Positions 1 through 7,897 of a DNA stretch of 64,000 bases are shown here, piece after piece. Source of the stretch: Cupriavidus sp. AU9028. Its GTDB lineage: Bacteria; Pseudomonadota; Gammaproteobacteria; Burkholderiales; Burkholderiaceae. The stretch lies in assembly GCF_019795295.1 (NCBI RefSeq), contig NZ_JAIMCG010000002.1:1-64000 (forward strand), written 5' to 3'. Made by a program: the position numbers and the translations under genes. The number at the start of each line of letters is the position of its first letter. Within the stretch, counting starts at the first letter, position 1. The notes under the pieces are model-generated. The model searched no databases. It was not told where the DNA came from and worked only from the letters and a program-made list of their open reading frames with translations.

Positions 1-2
1 AG

Positions 3-104
3 CTCAAAAAGGTGGCGTTGGTGGCAGCCATGCGAAAAGTCCTTGGCATGCTCAACGCCATGGCCAAGCACCGTTGCCCCTGGAATCCTGCTCTTTCCGC
101 TTGA
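3..104 (+). CDS. IS110-family transposase, C-terminal end (5' part outside the window)
   Basis: An open frame enters from the left edge and stops with TGA at 102-104, giving about 33 residues that begin LKKVALVAAMRKVLGMLNAM. This Lys/Arg-Leu-Asn pattern (KVALVAxMRKLLxxLNA) is the usual extreme C-terminus of IS110/IS116/IS902 transposases, the DEDD-type recombinases that move circular intermediates without terminal inverted repeats. Only the tail is visible, so whether the element is intact cannot be judged. No terminal inverted repeat is expected or seen after the stop. Confidence 0.7.
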   Translation, partial: LKKVALVAAMRKVLGMLNAMAKHRCPWNPALSA

Positions 105-130
105 CCGGCAAGACGGTTGCTCTCCCCCGG

Positions 131-156
131 CCCCTCTCCCGCATGCGGGAGAGGGG
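131..156. repeat. Dispersed inverted repeat, copy 1 (perfect 26-base palindrome)
   Basis: The arm CCCCTCTCCCGCA is followed directly by its exact reverse complement, a perfect palindrome. The surrounding bases (CTCTCCCCCG before, AGCA after) are shared with a second copy at 5666-5690, so this is a repeat family and not a chance hairpin. It lies between the transposase tail and the LysR gene and could act as a terminator or REP-like element; no T-run follows it. Confidence 0.7.
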
Positions 157-269
157 AGCAAACCGGGGCAAGGCTGGACCTTTGGCCCATTGTTGCGAAG
201 GCGCGGGTGGAGTAGCAATAGCATTCGTTGTACGGTATCGTTGCTTTTTAGGCAACGGATGGCCGGACC

Positions 270-1247
270 ATGGCACATGGAGGACGGGGCGCGCTAAGCG
301 AGACGGCACGCGATACCGCGCTGCCTGCGGGCTTGAGCGAGCGGAGGCTGCGGTATTTCTATGCGGCGGTGACATGCGGGTCGATTCGCGCCGCCGCGGA
401 CAAACTGGATGTGGAACCGTCGGTGATCAGCCGCCAGATCCAGCAGCTGGAAACCGAGCTTGGCGCGACGCTGCTGGAGCGGCGGGGCCGAGGTGTCAGC
501 GCGACCGAGGCCGCGCAGCTGGTGCTGGATCACTACCGCGAGCGGCTGACCGGCGAGGAGACGCTGCTGGCGAGGCTACGGGAACTGCAGGGCCTGGAGC
601 GGGGCACGATTCATATCGTGGCCGGCGAAGGGTTCACCGACGAGTTGATCAACGCCGTGCTCAACCAGTTCTGCCAGCGCTATCCCGGCATCGACGTGAC
701 GCTCGAACTGATGAACGTCAACGAGGTCGTGCGGGCGGTGGCCGAGGACCGCGCACATGTCGGGCTTGCCTACGCGCCGCCGCCGGGAGCGGGCCTGCGC
801 GTGCTGGCCTCGCGCCGCCAACCGGTCTGCGCGGTGGTCCGGCCCGACCATGCCCTTGCCCAGCGGCGTGGACCGCTGACCATTGCGGACCTGCTGGATT
901 GTCCCGCGGGCCTGATGACCGGCGGGTTCGGCCTGCGGCAGCTGATCCAGATGGTCGAATTCAGCGAAAAGGTCCGCTTCCGCCCGGGATTGGTGTCGAA
1001 CTCGATCGCGGCGCTCAAGCACTACGCCAGCACCGGGCTGGGCGCATCGTTCCTGCCCGAGCTGGTGGTGGTGCGCGAGTCGGCCGCGGGGCAGCTGGTG
1101 GCGCTGCCGATCCGCAACCGAATTCTGGAGGCCGCGGACGCGCAGCTGGTGGTGCGGGACAAGCGGCCGTTGTCGGCGGCGGTCAAGCGCCTGCTGGACA
1201 ACCTTCGGGCGATGACGGTGGTGCGGTCGCCCTCGACGCCTCGGTAG
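270..1247 (+). CDS. LysR-family transcriptional regulator
   Basis: 325 residues, slightly long for a LysR protein because about 20 residues precede the DNA-binding domain. The winged helix-turn-helix spans about residues 24-85 (RYFYAAVTCGSIRAAADKL, then PSVISRQIQQLE). The rest is the periplasmic-binding-protein-like effector domain in two lobes, starting at GTIHIVAGEGF. The ATG at 270 is the first upstream of the domain; no strong ribosome site decides the start. No gene is divergent from it in the window, so its target is unknown. It stands alone, with an insertion-sequence tail behind it. Confidence 0.85.
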   Translation: MAHGGRGALSETARDTALPAGLSERRLRYFYAAVTCGSIRAAADKLDVEPSVISRQIQQLETELGATLLERRGRGVSATEAAQLVLDHYRERLTGEETLLARLRELQGLERGTIHIVAGEGFTDELINAVLNQFCQRYPGIDVTLELMNVNEVVRAVAEDRAHVGLAYAPPPGAGLRVLASRRQPVCAVVRPDHALAQRRGPLTIADLLDCPAGLMTGGFGLRQLIQMVEFSEKVRFRPGLVSNSIAALKHYASTGLGASFLPELVVVRESAAGQLVALPIRNRILEAADAQLVVRDKRPLSAAVKRLLDNLRAMTVVRSPSTPR

Positions 1248-1304
1248 CAACTCATCGATCATGACCTGGCGGCAACCGGAACTCTCCGGTTCCATGCTGC
1301 CTCG

Positions 1305-1724
1305 TCAGAGTGGATGGAGATGAGAAAAGGAATCCTTGCTCATCAGCACATCGACACGGTGCACCTTTGCCGCATCGGCCAGGATGGCGTTCATCCGCTC
1401 GCGGTCGCGGAAAATGTCTCCGCCACCACCCTCCACGTGTGCCTGGCGCCCGGCCAGATCGGGAAAAGCTTCGAAAATGGCGAAGCTGGTCTCTGAAAAT
1501 CGGGCAGCGAACCACGGGCCGGTGGCGGGCTCATCCTCGACGCAAGCCCGGATGTCACGCAGCATCTGGACTACGGCATCCTCTTGACCGGGGCGGGCTT
1601 CGATCCGAATGAAGAATGCCTTGCGGCCTTCAGCACCCTGCTCTCCAAGAACCTCCACACCGCGGTGCGGTCGGGGGACAATTTCCGGCGCAGGGGAGAG
1701 AGAATCGATCGGCAGATGGGTCAT
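1305..1724 (-). CDS. Antibiotic biosynthesis monooxygenase (ABM) domain protein
   Basis: 139 residues with one dimeric ferredoxin-like ABM domain at about 40-130 (FFIRIEARPGQEDAVVQML, later GPWFAARFSETSFAIFEAF). Such domains act as cofactor-free monooxygenases on quinol or polyketide-like substrates, or as detoxifying stress proteins; the substrate cannot be told here. The start at 1724 was chosen over a longer frame reaching 1856 because a good Shine-Dalgarno (AGGAGA) lies 7 bases before it and the longer N-terminus runs back across the whole upstream gap. It is divergent from an AraC regulator with about 130 bases between, so it is the probable regulatory target of that protein. Confidence 0.75.
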   Translation of the reverse strand: MTHLPIDSLSPAPEIVPRPHRGVEVLGEQGAEGRKAFFIRIEARPGQEDAVVQMLRDIRACVEDEPATGPWFAARFSETSFAIFEAFPDLAGRQAHVEGGGGDIFRDRERMNAILADAAKVHRVDVLMSKDSFSHLHPL

Positions 1725-1854
1725 CTTTGAGTCTCCTGGTTGAATGCGAGTAGTGTCGTGCTCGCACTTCCTCGATCTATGCTTGAACGTCGATATTTCT
1801 TGCCTGATCGTCTGGACTCGATGGGTCGTGCAAACGGATGTGTTCAAATTCCAC

Positions 1855-2721
1855 ATGGTCGACGAACTGAAGCATGCGCTCCTTCGCTACACGCGATCGC
1901 ACCCTCAGGTGGAAGGCGTGGCGGTAACGCCCGTCCAGGGCTTTTACCTGTTCCAGCGTACCACCCCGAGTGAGGTGGAGCACACGGTGTTGAATCCGTT
2001 GGTATGCCTGGTCCTGCAGGGACGCAAGCGGGTCTCATCAAGCAGCGGTGTGTCGTCATACACCGCTGGAGACATGTTCATGGTGACCGGAAATGTGCCG
2101 ATTGCCAGTCGGATCAGCCACGCCAACGTTGCCAACCCCTATCTCGCGTTAGCGCTTGACCTGGACCCAGCCGTGATCACCGATCTGGTGGTGAGCGAGT
2201 CCGAAGCCTATTCATCGCATCCCGCGCACGACACCAGCGGCGATCTGCGCGATGCCCTGCGTCGGCTGGTCATGCTGCTGGACCGCCCGGAATCGCTGGC
2301 GTTGCTCAAGGATGGCGTGGTTCGGGAAATTCATCATTGGTTGCTGCTGGGCCCCCAAGGCCGCGCCATCCGGAACCTGGGCCTGCCCGATAGCCATGTG
2401 CGGCGCATCGCACGTGCTGTCGCGATCCTTCGTGCGAACTACGCCCAACCACTACGAATCGAGCACCTGGCAGCGGCAGCTGGCATGAGCCGAGCAGCGT
2501 TCCACCAGCACTTTCGCGCGATCACATCGCTGTCGCCACTACAATTCCAGAAGCAGCTTAGATTGATCGAGGCGCGCCGGCTGATCTTGTCCAAAGGCAA
2601 ACGCTTGAGCCAGGCCGCTCTCGAAGTGGGATACGAAAGCACCTCGCAGTTCAGCCGGGAATACAGCCGAATCTTCGGCCGACCACCGATCAAAGACAAA
2701 CAGGCAGCATCGGACCGGTAG
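1855..2721 (+). CDS. AraC-family transcriptional regulator with AraC_N domain
   Basis: 288 residues when started at MVDELKHALL, the usual beginning of proteins with an N-terminal AraC_N (cupin-like) domain; the open frame extends upstream to 1744 but that part has no family similarity. The AraC_N domain covers about 20-170 (CLVLQGRKRV, then SYTAGDMFMVTGNVP). Two helix-turn-helix motifs follow at about 190-285 (IEHLAAAAGMSRAAFHQHF, then SQAALEVGYESTSQFSREY). It probably controls the divergent ABM monooxygenase. No clear ribosome site precedes the chosen start, so the exact N-terminus is uncertain. Confidence 0.85.
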   Translation: MVDELKHALLRYTRSHPQVEGVAVTPVQGFYLFQRTTPSEVEHTVLNPLVCLVLQGRKRVSSSSGVSSYTAGDMFMVTGNVPIASRISHANVANPYLALALDLDPAVITDLVVSESEAYSSHPAHDTSGDLRDALRRLVMLLDRPESLALLKDGVVREIHHWLLLGPQGRAIRNLGLPDSHVRRIARAVAILRANYAQPLRIEHLAAAAGMSRAAFHQHFRAITSLSPLQFQKQLRLIEARRLILSKGKRLSQAALEVGYESTSQFSREYSRIFGRPPIKDKQAASDR

Positions 2722-2870
2722 AGATGGGTTGACACGAATGGACGGCACGCTGTCATGCGGTGCCGGCGGCTCTTTTAGTGACCCGAAGACCATGGATCCC
2801 GTGCGCACGAGTGTCGCTGTGGGTCGTTAACGGCCGCACTTTTCTCGTCAGTTCCCAAAATGCGAATACA

Positions 2871-2909
2871 AAAGAAACAAGGCCCGGCAATGCCGGGCCT
2901 TGTTTCTTT
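2871..2909. terminator. Bidirectional intrinsic terminator
   Basis: A 19-base arm (AAAGAAACAAGGCCCGGCA) is repeated as its exact reverse complement after a single central base. On either strand the GC-rich hairpin is followed by a U-rich tail (TTGTTTCTTT). It lies between the convergent AraC gene, ending at 2721, and yggL, ending at 2924, and can stop transcription from both sides. Confidence 0.9.
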
Positions 2910-2923
2910 CGCCGGACCGATTA

Positions 2924-3274
2924 CTACTGGTCCAGCCCGTACCAAGCATCGCGCAGCGGCCCGACCCGGACGTTCTCGAAGTCGCCAGATGCCTGCAACC
3001 ACTTCTCGACCGCTTCGCGCTGCTCCGCAGTGACCGAACCGCGCGCGGCGTTCAGCAGGATATAGGCGGACAGCTGGCCGTTGTCGATGGCGCCGGCCAT
3101 CAGCAGACCGTTGGCCTCGATCGCGTCTTGCAGGAACCGGTCAAGCAGCGCTTCGGGGTCGCCCTGGCGAGCCGGTTCGGCGATATCCGCCATCACTTCG
3201 AATGCCAGTTCCTGATACTCGCCAATATGGAGCTTCTTGCGTTGACGGTGGTTGTAGCGGCGGGGAGACTTCAT
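2924..3274 (-). CDS. yggL: YggL-family 50S ribosome-binding protein (DUF469)
   Basis: 116 residues beginning MKSPRRYNHRQRKKLHIGEY, the conserved basic start of the YggL/DUF469 family, and continuing with EYQELAFEVMADI. E. coli YggL associates with the 50S ribosomal subunit. The start at 3274 has an AGGA ribosome site 8 bases upstream; the open frame reaches 3307 but the extra 11 residues match nothing in the family. It is a single gene followed by the bidirectional terminator. Confidence 0.85.
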   Translation of the reverse strand: MKSPRRYNHRQRKKLHIGEYQELAFEVMADIAEPARQGDPEALLDRFLQDAIEANGLLMAGAIDNGQLSAYILLNAARGSVTAEQREAVEKWLQASGDFENVRVGPLRDAWYGLDQ

Positions 3275-3469
3275 GGGATTCCTGGATGCTCGGTGAGAAA
3301 GGTGCAATTGTGCCAGTTCCCGAGTGTCACGAGCGCTTCACAGGGCCAGACTCGCTCCACCCGGGGACGACACCGACGGCATCCAGGAAGCCAGGGCCCT
3401 TTGTCCAGCCTCTTAAGCGGAGTCAACAGGCGCAAACCGCCCGTCCCGTGCGAGGGACCGCAAATTCGG

Positions 3470-3577
3470 TCATTTCTTCCTGCCTTTATCGTAATGCCAC
3501 TTGACGGCGAAGAACATGCCGGTGCCCAACACGAGAACCTTGAACACGATAAAGACTATTGGAAACCAATCCATCAT
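3470..3577 (-). CDS. Small single-span membrane protein, 35 residues
   Basis: A 35-codon frame (double ATG at 3577/3574, TGA at 3470-3472) encodes MMDWFPIVFIVFKVLVLGTG, then MFFAVKWHYDKGRKK. It is one hydrophobic helix followed by a strongly basic tail, so a single-pass inner-membrane protein with its C-terminus in the cytoplasm is likely. A weak ribosome site (GGAAA) lies about 11 bases before the second ATG. Composition is clearly protein-like: hydrophobic core, aromatic belt residues and a charged end. The function is unknown. An inverted repeat at 3604-3617 sits just upstream. Confidence 0.55.
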   Translation of the reverse strand: MMDWFPIVFIVFKVLVLGTGMFFAVKWHYDKGRKK

Positions 3578-3921
3578 TTTGAGTATTTCCGGGATATGAC
3601 TTGACACTGTTTAGTGTGAGAAGCACTCGCCCGAGGCGCTGCTTCCGCACCAGGCTGGGGCCATCGCGCCCCGGCAAGGGAACTGAACCCGTGTATTTGG
3701 CGGTCGATCAAGCACATCGCTCCGACGGTGACGCGATCGAGGACGGTGCTCGATATCAGGCGGTCGCAGTCTACAACAAAGCCGCAGAGTCGGTTTCCCC
3801 TACCCGCGAAGGCCGACTGGAACGCGTCTGCCTCCCTCCTGCCGGCATCGGCGCCTGGCTTTCCGCAAGGCCTTGCAACCAAACGATGACAGCAGGATTA
3901 CAGACGGGGGGCAGGTGTCCC
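3578..3921. other. Intergenic stretch with no convincing gene
   Basis: These 344 bases lie between the small membrane protein and the end of the LysR gene, both on the minus strand. The open frames here lack start context and family resemblance. The only structure seen is the short inverted repeat ACACT-N4-AGTGT at 3604-3617, preceded by a TTGACA-like hexamer, which may be an operator or promoter element for the small gene. Confidence 0.4.
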
Positions 3922-4932
3922 CTACTGCCGGGCGGCAGGCGTGCCGCGCCGGTTGCCGGCCTTGGTGACGGCCAGGGGCCGACCTCGCACCGCTTCGCTG
4001 GCGGCGGCAAGCTGCGCGACGAGCCAGGCCAGGCCGGCGTCCATCAGCGCGACCTTCGGTACGACCAGATTGATGTCGAAGCGTCCGAGCGGGACCGGTG
4101 CGGCGACGCTGGCCACGCCATACCGGCCGCCATGCATGGCCACCAGTTGTTGCGGCAGTGCCGCCACCAGGTCGGTCTCTGACAGCACCCCCAGCGCGAA
4201 CAGGAAGTTGGGCACCGTCAGCGCAACACGCCGCGACAGCCCATGCTGCGCGAGCACGGCGTCGACGAAGCCAAAGGGGTCGCCCGCATCGGACACGACC
4301 AGATGTTGCAGCGTGCAGTAATGCTGCAGCGTCGCGGCGGCCAGGAAGGGATGGCCTGCCCGCATCGCAATGACGAACTCCTCCTGATACAGCCGCTGGC
4401 AGACGAAACGCGCGGGGAGATCGCCATATGGCATGACGCAGACATCCATTGCCCGGGTTTCCAGTTCCGCCAGCGCATCGCGCCACGCGAGAGCCGGCGA
4501 TGGCTCGCCGTGGCGCGGCAGCAATTGCCGGATGCCGATGTCCACGTGAGGCGCCGACTGGCGCAGCGTCGCGAGCAAGGGCGGCAGCAGGACCGCCGCC
4601 ACGGCGTCCGGCGCGCCGATGGTGAAGCGACGCACCGAGCGGGCCGGCTCGAACGGCTCCCCGCTTTCGATCAGGCTGCGGACATCGCGCAATACCCTGG
4701 CGACCGGCTCGGCCAGCTCCATCGCCCGTGCGGTTGGCACGACGCCGCGCGGGGTCTTCAGGAACAACGGATCGCCAAGCAGCCGCCGCAGCCGGCCCAG
4801 CCCATGGCTGATGGCGGACGGGGTCAGATGCAGCCGCGCGGCGGCGCGGCCGACATGGCGCTCCTCCATCACCGTCTCGAACAGCACGAGCAGGTTCAGG
4901 TCCACGCGGGAAAGATCGATCCGATTCAGCAT
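3922..4932 (-). CDS. LysR-family transcriptional regulator, NodD/NahR-like subtype
   Basis: 336 residues. The N-terminus (DLNLLVLFETVMEERHVGRA, then TPSAISHGLGRLRRLLGD) is the winged helix-turn-helix in the form seen in NodD/NahR/LinR-type regulators, at about residues 8-68. The effector domain follows from about 95 (RRFTIGAPDAVAAVLLPPLL). The C-terminal tail after about residue 310 is rich in Arg, Gly and Ala and probably disordered. It is divergent from an NTF2-like gene, with a LysR-style dyad in the 110 bases between them, so it probably controls that gene and itself. Confidence 0.85.
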   Translation of the reverse strand: MLNRIDLSRVDLNLLVLFETVMEERHVGRAAARLHLTPSAISHGLGRLRRLLGDPLFLKTPRGVVPTARAMELAEPVARVLRDVRSLIESGEPFEPARSVRRFTIGAPDAVAAVLLPPLLATLRQSAPHVDIGIRQLLPRHGEPSPALAWRDALAELETRAMDVCVMPYGDLPARFVCQRLYQEEFVIAMRAGHPFLAAATLQHYCTLQHLVVSDAGDPFGFVDAVLAQHGLSRRVALTVPNFLFALGVLSETDLVAALPQQLVAMHGGRYGVASVAAPVPLGRFDINLVVPKVALMDAGLAWLVAQLAAASEAVRGRPLAVTKAGNRRGTPAARQ

Positions 4933-4986
4933 ATTGCTGAAATCATATCGGTGGCTTCAGGACCCGGAAAGCATGGATTCTGTCGA

Positions 4987-5003
4987 TACGGCATCCCGCC
5001 GTA
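4987..5003. promoter_or_regulatory. Putative LysR operator (TACGGC-N5-GCCGTA)
   Basis: A perfect 6-5-6 dyad in the short gap between the LysR gene and the divergent NTF2-like gene. LysR proteins bind interrupted dyads with a T-(N)-A core in exactly such divergent spacers. The assignment rests on position and symmetry only. Confidence 0.45.
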
Positions 5004-5042
5004 GCTGGATCGGCCAGCCAAGCCGAGCAATCTGGATATCCC

Positions 5043-5606
5043 ATGACAGCCACACAGCACAGCCAGTTCGGCCCCCCGCACCTGGCATCGGCCGCTGAAG
5101 ACGTGCAACCGACATCGCCGTCAACCTCCACCCTATCCTCGCTGATCCAGCGCACGCAGGACCAGGCCCGCGCCTTCAATGCCGGCCACATGGACCGTTG
5201 GTTCCGGATGATCCGGTTAGCCGACGACTTCACGCTGATGCAGCCGTTCGGCGGCGCGGCGACACACGGCTTCCATGCCACGCCCGAGCGGCTGGCACGG
5301 ATGTCGAGCCTGTTTCGCAATGGCGATGCGAGGCTGGAAGTGGCGCAGACCCATGTATCGGACGATCTGATCGTCCTCGTCTTCATCGAACGGCAGCATG
5401 GGGAAGTCCATGGCCTGCCGCTGCAGGATTGGTCGCTGCGGGTGACGCAGGTTTACCGGCGGCAAGGCGGGGAATGGCAGCTGGCGCACCGGCACGCCGA
5501 CCCGCTGGTGCATGAACTGGGAGTGCGGGAGGCCGCGGCCCTGGCGCGAGGGGATCTGTCGCTGGAGGCGATGCAAGCGGGGCTGCGGCTGCGGCGTTAT
5601 GGATAA
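5043..5606 (+). CDS. NTF2-like / SnoaL-like fold protein
   Basis: 187 residues. About residues 35-160 look like a cone-shaped NTF2/SnoaL-like domain: an opening helix (DQARAFNAGHMDRWFRMI), a strand with DDFTLMQPFGG, and closing strands SLRVTQVYRRQGGEWQLAHR ending in HADPL. Members are small isomerases, dehydratases or ligand-binding accessory proteins; the sequence does not reveal the substrate. About 35 residues at the N-terminus are low-complexity Ser/Thr/Pro. It is divergent from, and probably regulated by, the neighbouring LysR protein. Confidence 0.65.
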   Translation: MTATQHSQFGPPHLASAAEDVQPTSPSTSTLSSLIQRTQDQARAFNAGHMDRWFRMIRLADDFTLMQPFGGAATHGFHATPERLARMSSLFRNGDARLEVAQTHVSDDLIVLVFIERQHGEVHGLPLQDWSLRVTQVYRRQGGEWQLAHRHADPLVHELGVREAAALARGDLSLEAMQAGLRLRRYG

Positions 5607-5665
5607 CGGGAGCGTTGGCATGGCGGCGGTCGCGGGCGGAGGGGCGCTCGATGCCCTCTCCCCCG

Positions 5666-5690
5666 CCCCTCTCCCGGAACGGGAGAGGGG
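5666..5690. repeat. Dispersed inverted repeat, copy 2
   Basis: Arms CCCCTCTCCCG and CGGGAGAGGGG surround a GAA loop. Flanks match the copy at 131-156 (CTCTCCCCCG before, AGCACACC/AGCAAACC after). It lies between the NTF2-like gene and the trehalase gene in a 246-base gap. A partial third arm (CCCGCGGGAGAGGGAG) follows at about 5734-5749. Confidence 0.7.
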
Positions 5691-5852
5691 AGCACACCGA
5701 CGCAGCCGGATGGGGCCCTGCCTGCCTGCGTTCCCGCGGGAGAGGGAGTCGCGAGGGAGGCCCGTCGCGCCGGCTACCCGCCAAACCCGGAACCACCACA
5801 CACTGCCACATCTCCAACCTCTGAACCAGGGACCATACGCCGGAGCAGCCCG

Positions 5853-7628
5853 ATGCCCAGCCACAGGACCTCGAATCCGCCAAGGCCGCAGGGCAGCGCC
5901 GGCATCCCGCACGCGGTGCCGGCCGTCACCACCGCGGCCTCGGACGGACCCAATCCGAACGCCCCGCCGGGAGCAGTGCCGCCCGGTCCGATTTCCGTTC
6001 CAGCGGAACCGGCGGTTACCCGGCTGCCCTGCCCCGATCCCGGCCGGCTGGGCGGATGCGCGGATCCGGACGATGTCTCTCCCGCGCAGCGCTACCGTGA
6101 GCTGTTCGTCGCCGTGCAGACCGGCGGCATCTTCGCGGACAGCAAGACCTTCCCGGACTGCGTGCCGCTCGCACCGCCGGCGGAAATTCGGCGACGCTAT
6201 CGCCAGCTGCGCGAGCGGCCCGGCTTTTCCCTGCAGGCCTTCGTCGCCGAGCACTTCGCCCGCAGCCAGGTGCCGGACAGCCACTACGTCTCGGTTCCCG
6301 GCCAGACCCTGCACCGGCATATCGAAGCGCTGTGGCCGGTGCTGACCCGCGATCCGGTGGAGCACCGCCCCGGATCGTCGCTGCTGCCACTGCCTCTGCC
6401 CTATGTCGTTCCCGGCGGCCGCTTCAGCGAGCTGTATTACTGGGACTCCTTTTTCGTGATGCTGGGACTGGTCTGCGGCGGCCGGCACGACCTGGTCCGG
6501 GCCATGGCGGACAATTTCGCCTACCTGCTGGGCACCTACGGCATGATTCCCAACGGCACCCGGTCCTACTACCTGAGCCGGTCCCAGCCACCCGTCTTCA
6601 CGCTGATGACGGAGCTGTTCGAAGCGCATGGCGTCCTCAGGGCGCGCTCGTACCTGCCGTATCTGCGCGCCGAACATGCGTGGTGGATGGACGGCGCCGA
6701 GCGGCTCGACCCGGGCACGGCACACCGGCGCGCAGTGCGCCTGCAAGACGGGACGCTGCTCAACCGGTACTGGGACGACCATGCGCGTCCCCGGGAAGAG
6801 GCCTTCGTCGAAGACCTGACGACCGCGCAGCGCAGCGCACGGCCCCACCATCTGGTGTTCCGCGATATCCGGGCCGCGGCGGAATCGGGCTGGGACTTCA
6901 GCTCCCGATGGCTGGACGCGGACGAAAATGGACAGCCGCTCGGGATGCCGACGATCAGGACCACCGCGATCCTGCCGATCGATCTGAACTGCCTGCTCTG
7001 GCATACCGAAACCCGCATTGCGCAGCTGAGCGAGCGTCAGGGAGACGAGCAAGGTGCCCACCATTACGCGGCGCTTGCCGATGCACGCCGGCGTGCCATC
7101 GAGCGCCACCTCTGGCGCCCGGCCAGCGGCGCCTTCGTCGACTTCGACTGGCAGCGCGGCATGCAGCGACCCGGGCTGACGGCGGCCACGCTGATGCCCT
7201 TGTTCGTGGGGCTGGCTTCCCACCAGCAGGCAGCGCGCATCGCCGCGACGGTGCGCGAGCAGCTGCTGCGCGAGGGCGGACTCGCGACGACCTGCTTGCG
7301 CTCCGGCGAGCAGTGGGACCGCCCCAACGGCTGGGCGCCACTGCAATGGATCGCCGTCGAGGGGTTGCGGCGCTACGGATTCCACGACCTCGCCCGCGCG
7401 ATTGCCCACCGATGGCTGGTCACGGTGAGCAGTCTCTACCGGCGAGAACGCAAGCTGGTGGAGAAATACCGCCTGCGTCGCAACCCCGCCCGGGCGGTCG
7501 GCGGCGGCGGCGGCGAGTACCCCTTGCAGGATGGCTTCGGGTGGACCAATGGCGTGACGGCCATGCTCCTGCAGGCCTATCCCGACTCCCTGGCAAGCGC
7601 GGCGCCGCTGCCCGGCATCGGCACTTGA
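5853..7628 (+). CDS. treA: Trehalase (glycoside hydrolase family 37)
   Basis: 591 residues; hydrolyses alpha,alpha-trehalose to two glucoses. Both family signatures are present: PGGRFSELYYWDSFF from residue 187 and QWDRPNGWAPLQW from residue 487. By alignment to E. coli TreA, D348 in ESGWDFSSRW is the likely general acid and E555 in GGGGEYPLQDGFGWTNG the likely base. The (alpha/alpha)6 barrel occupies about 75-580. The first 60 residues are Pro/Ala-rich without a hydrophobic signal core, so a cytoplasmic location is more likely than the periplasm. A ribosome site (GGAG) precedes the ATG by 7 bases. It stands alone, with the repeat element upstream. Confidence 0.92.
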   Translation: MPSHRTSNPPRPQGSAGIPHAVPAVTTAASDGPNPNAPPGAVPPGPISVPAEPAVTRLPCPDPGRLGGCADPDDVSPAQRYRELFVAVQTGGIFADSKTFPDCVPLAPPAEIRRRYRQLRERPGFSLQAFVAEHFARSQVPDSHYVSVPGQTLHRHIEALWPVLTRDPVEHRPGSSLLPLPLPYVVPGGRFSELYYWDSFFVMLGLVCGGRHDLVRAMADNFAYLLGTYGMIPNGTRSYYLSRSQPPVFTLMTELFEAHGVLRARSYLPYLRAEHAWWMDGAERLDPGTAHRRAVRLQDGTLLNRYWDDHARPREEAFVEDLTTAQRSARPHHLVFRDIRAAAESGWDFSSRWLDADENGQPLGMPTIRTTAILPIDLNCLLWHTETRIAQLSERQGDEQGAHHYAALADARRRAIERHLWRPASGAFVDFDWQRGMQRPGLTAATLMPLFVGLASHQQAARIAATVREQLLREGGLATTCLRSGEQWDRPNGWAPLQWIAVEGLRRYGFHDLARAIAHRWLVTVSSLYRRERKLVEKYRLRRNPARAVGGGGGEYPLQDGFGWTNGVTAMLLQAYPDSLASAAPLPGIGT

Positions 7629-7794
7629 CGGACGGCGTGGCGCGGCCATCAGCCGAAGCATTGGCGTGACATCGCTCCCCTGTGGTTCCGGCCCGCCCCG
7701 TCGATACGCTCGCCCCCTCCTCCAGTCTGGCCCTCACTGCTGTCGGTATTCAGCGACAATGCCCGACTTAAAGCATCTTTAACCTTGGTGGTTG

Positions 7795-7828
7795 GAACCC
7801 ACAGGGAGCGGGAAAGAACTGTGGGTTC
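7795..7828 (+). promoter_or_regulatory. Leader hairpin upstream of the cqsA-type gene
   Basis: GAACCCACAG at 7795-7804 and its exact complement CTGTGGGTTC at 7819-7828 form a 10-base stem with a 14-base loop, about 70 bases before the start codon at 7898. A second small dyad (TTAAAG-CAT-CTTTAA, 7768-7782) lies just before it. These may be a structured 5' leader and an operator. No T-run follows, so this is not a plain terminator. Confidence 0.35.
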
Positions 7829-7897
7829 TGGCTTTACCCCTCAAGCTTTCCCGATCCGTGCCTCCTCGAATTGGCACACCTATGTGGAGAACAACCG

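Noticed and set aside
5217-7661. An 814-codon minus-strand open frame across the trehalase gene
   Set aside because: It is a high-GC antisense shadow: no family motif, Arg/Gln/His-rich composition, and it lies opposite a gene with both trehalase signatures.
7872-7888. A sigma-54-like TTGGCAC upstream of the cqsA-type gene
   Set aside because: The -24 GG is present but the -12 position reads TG where GC is required, and the site is too close to the ribosome site.
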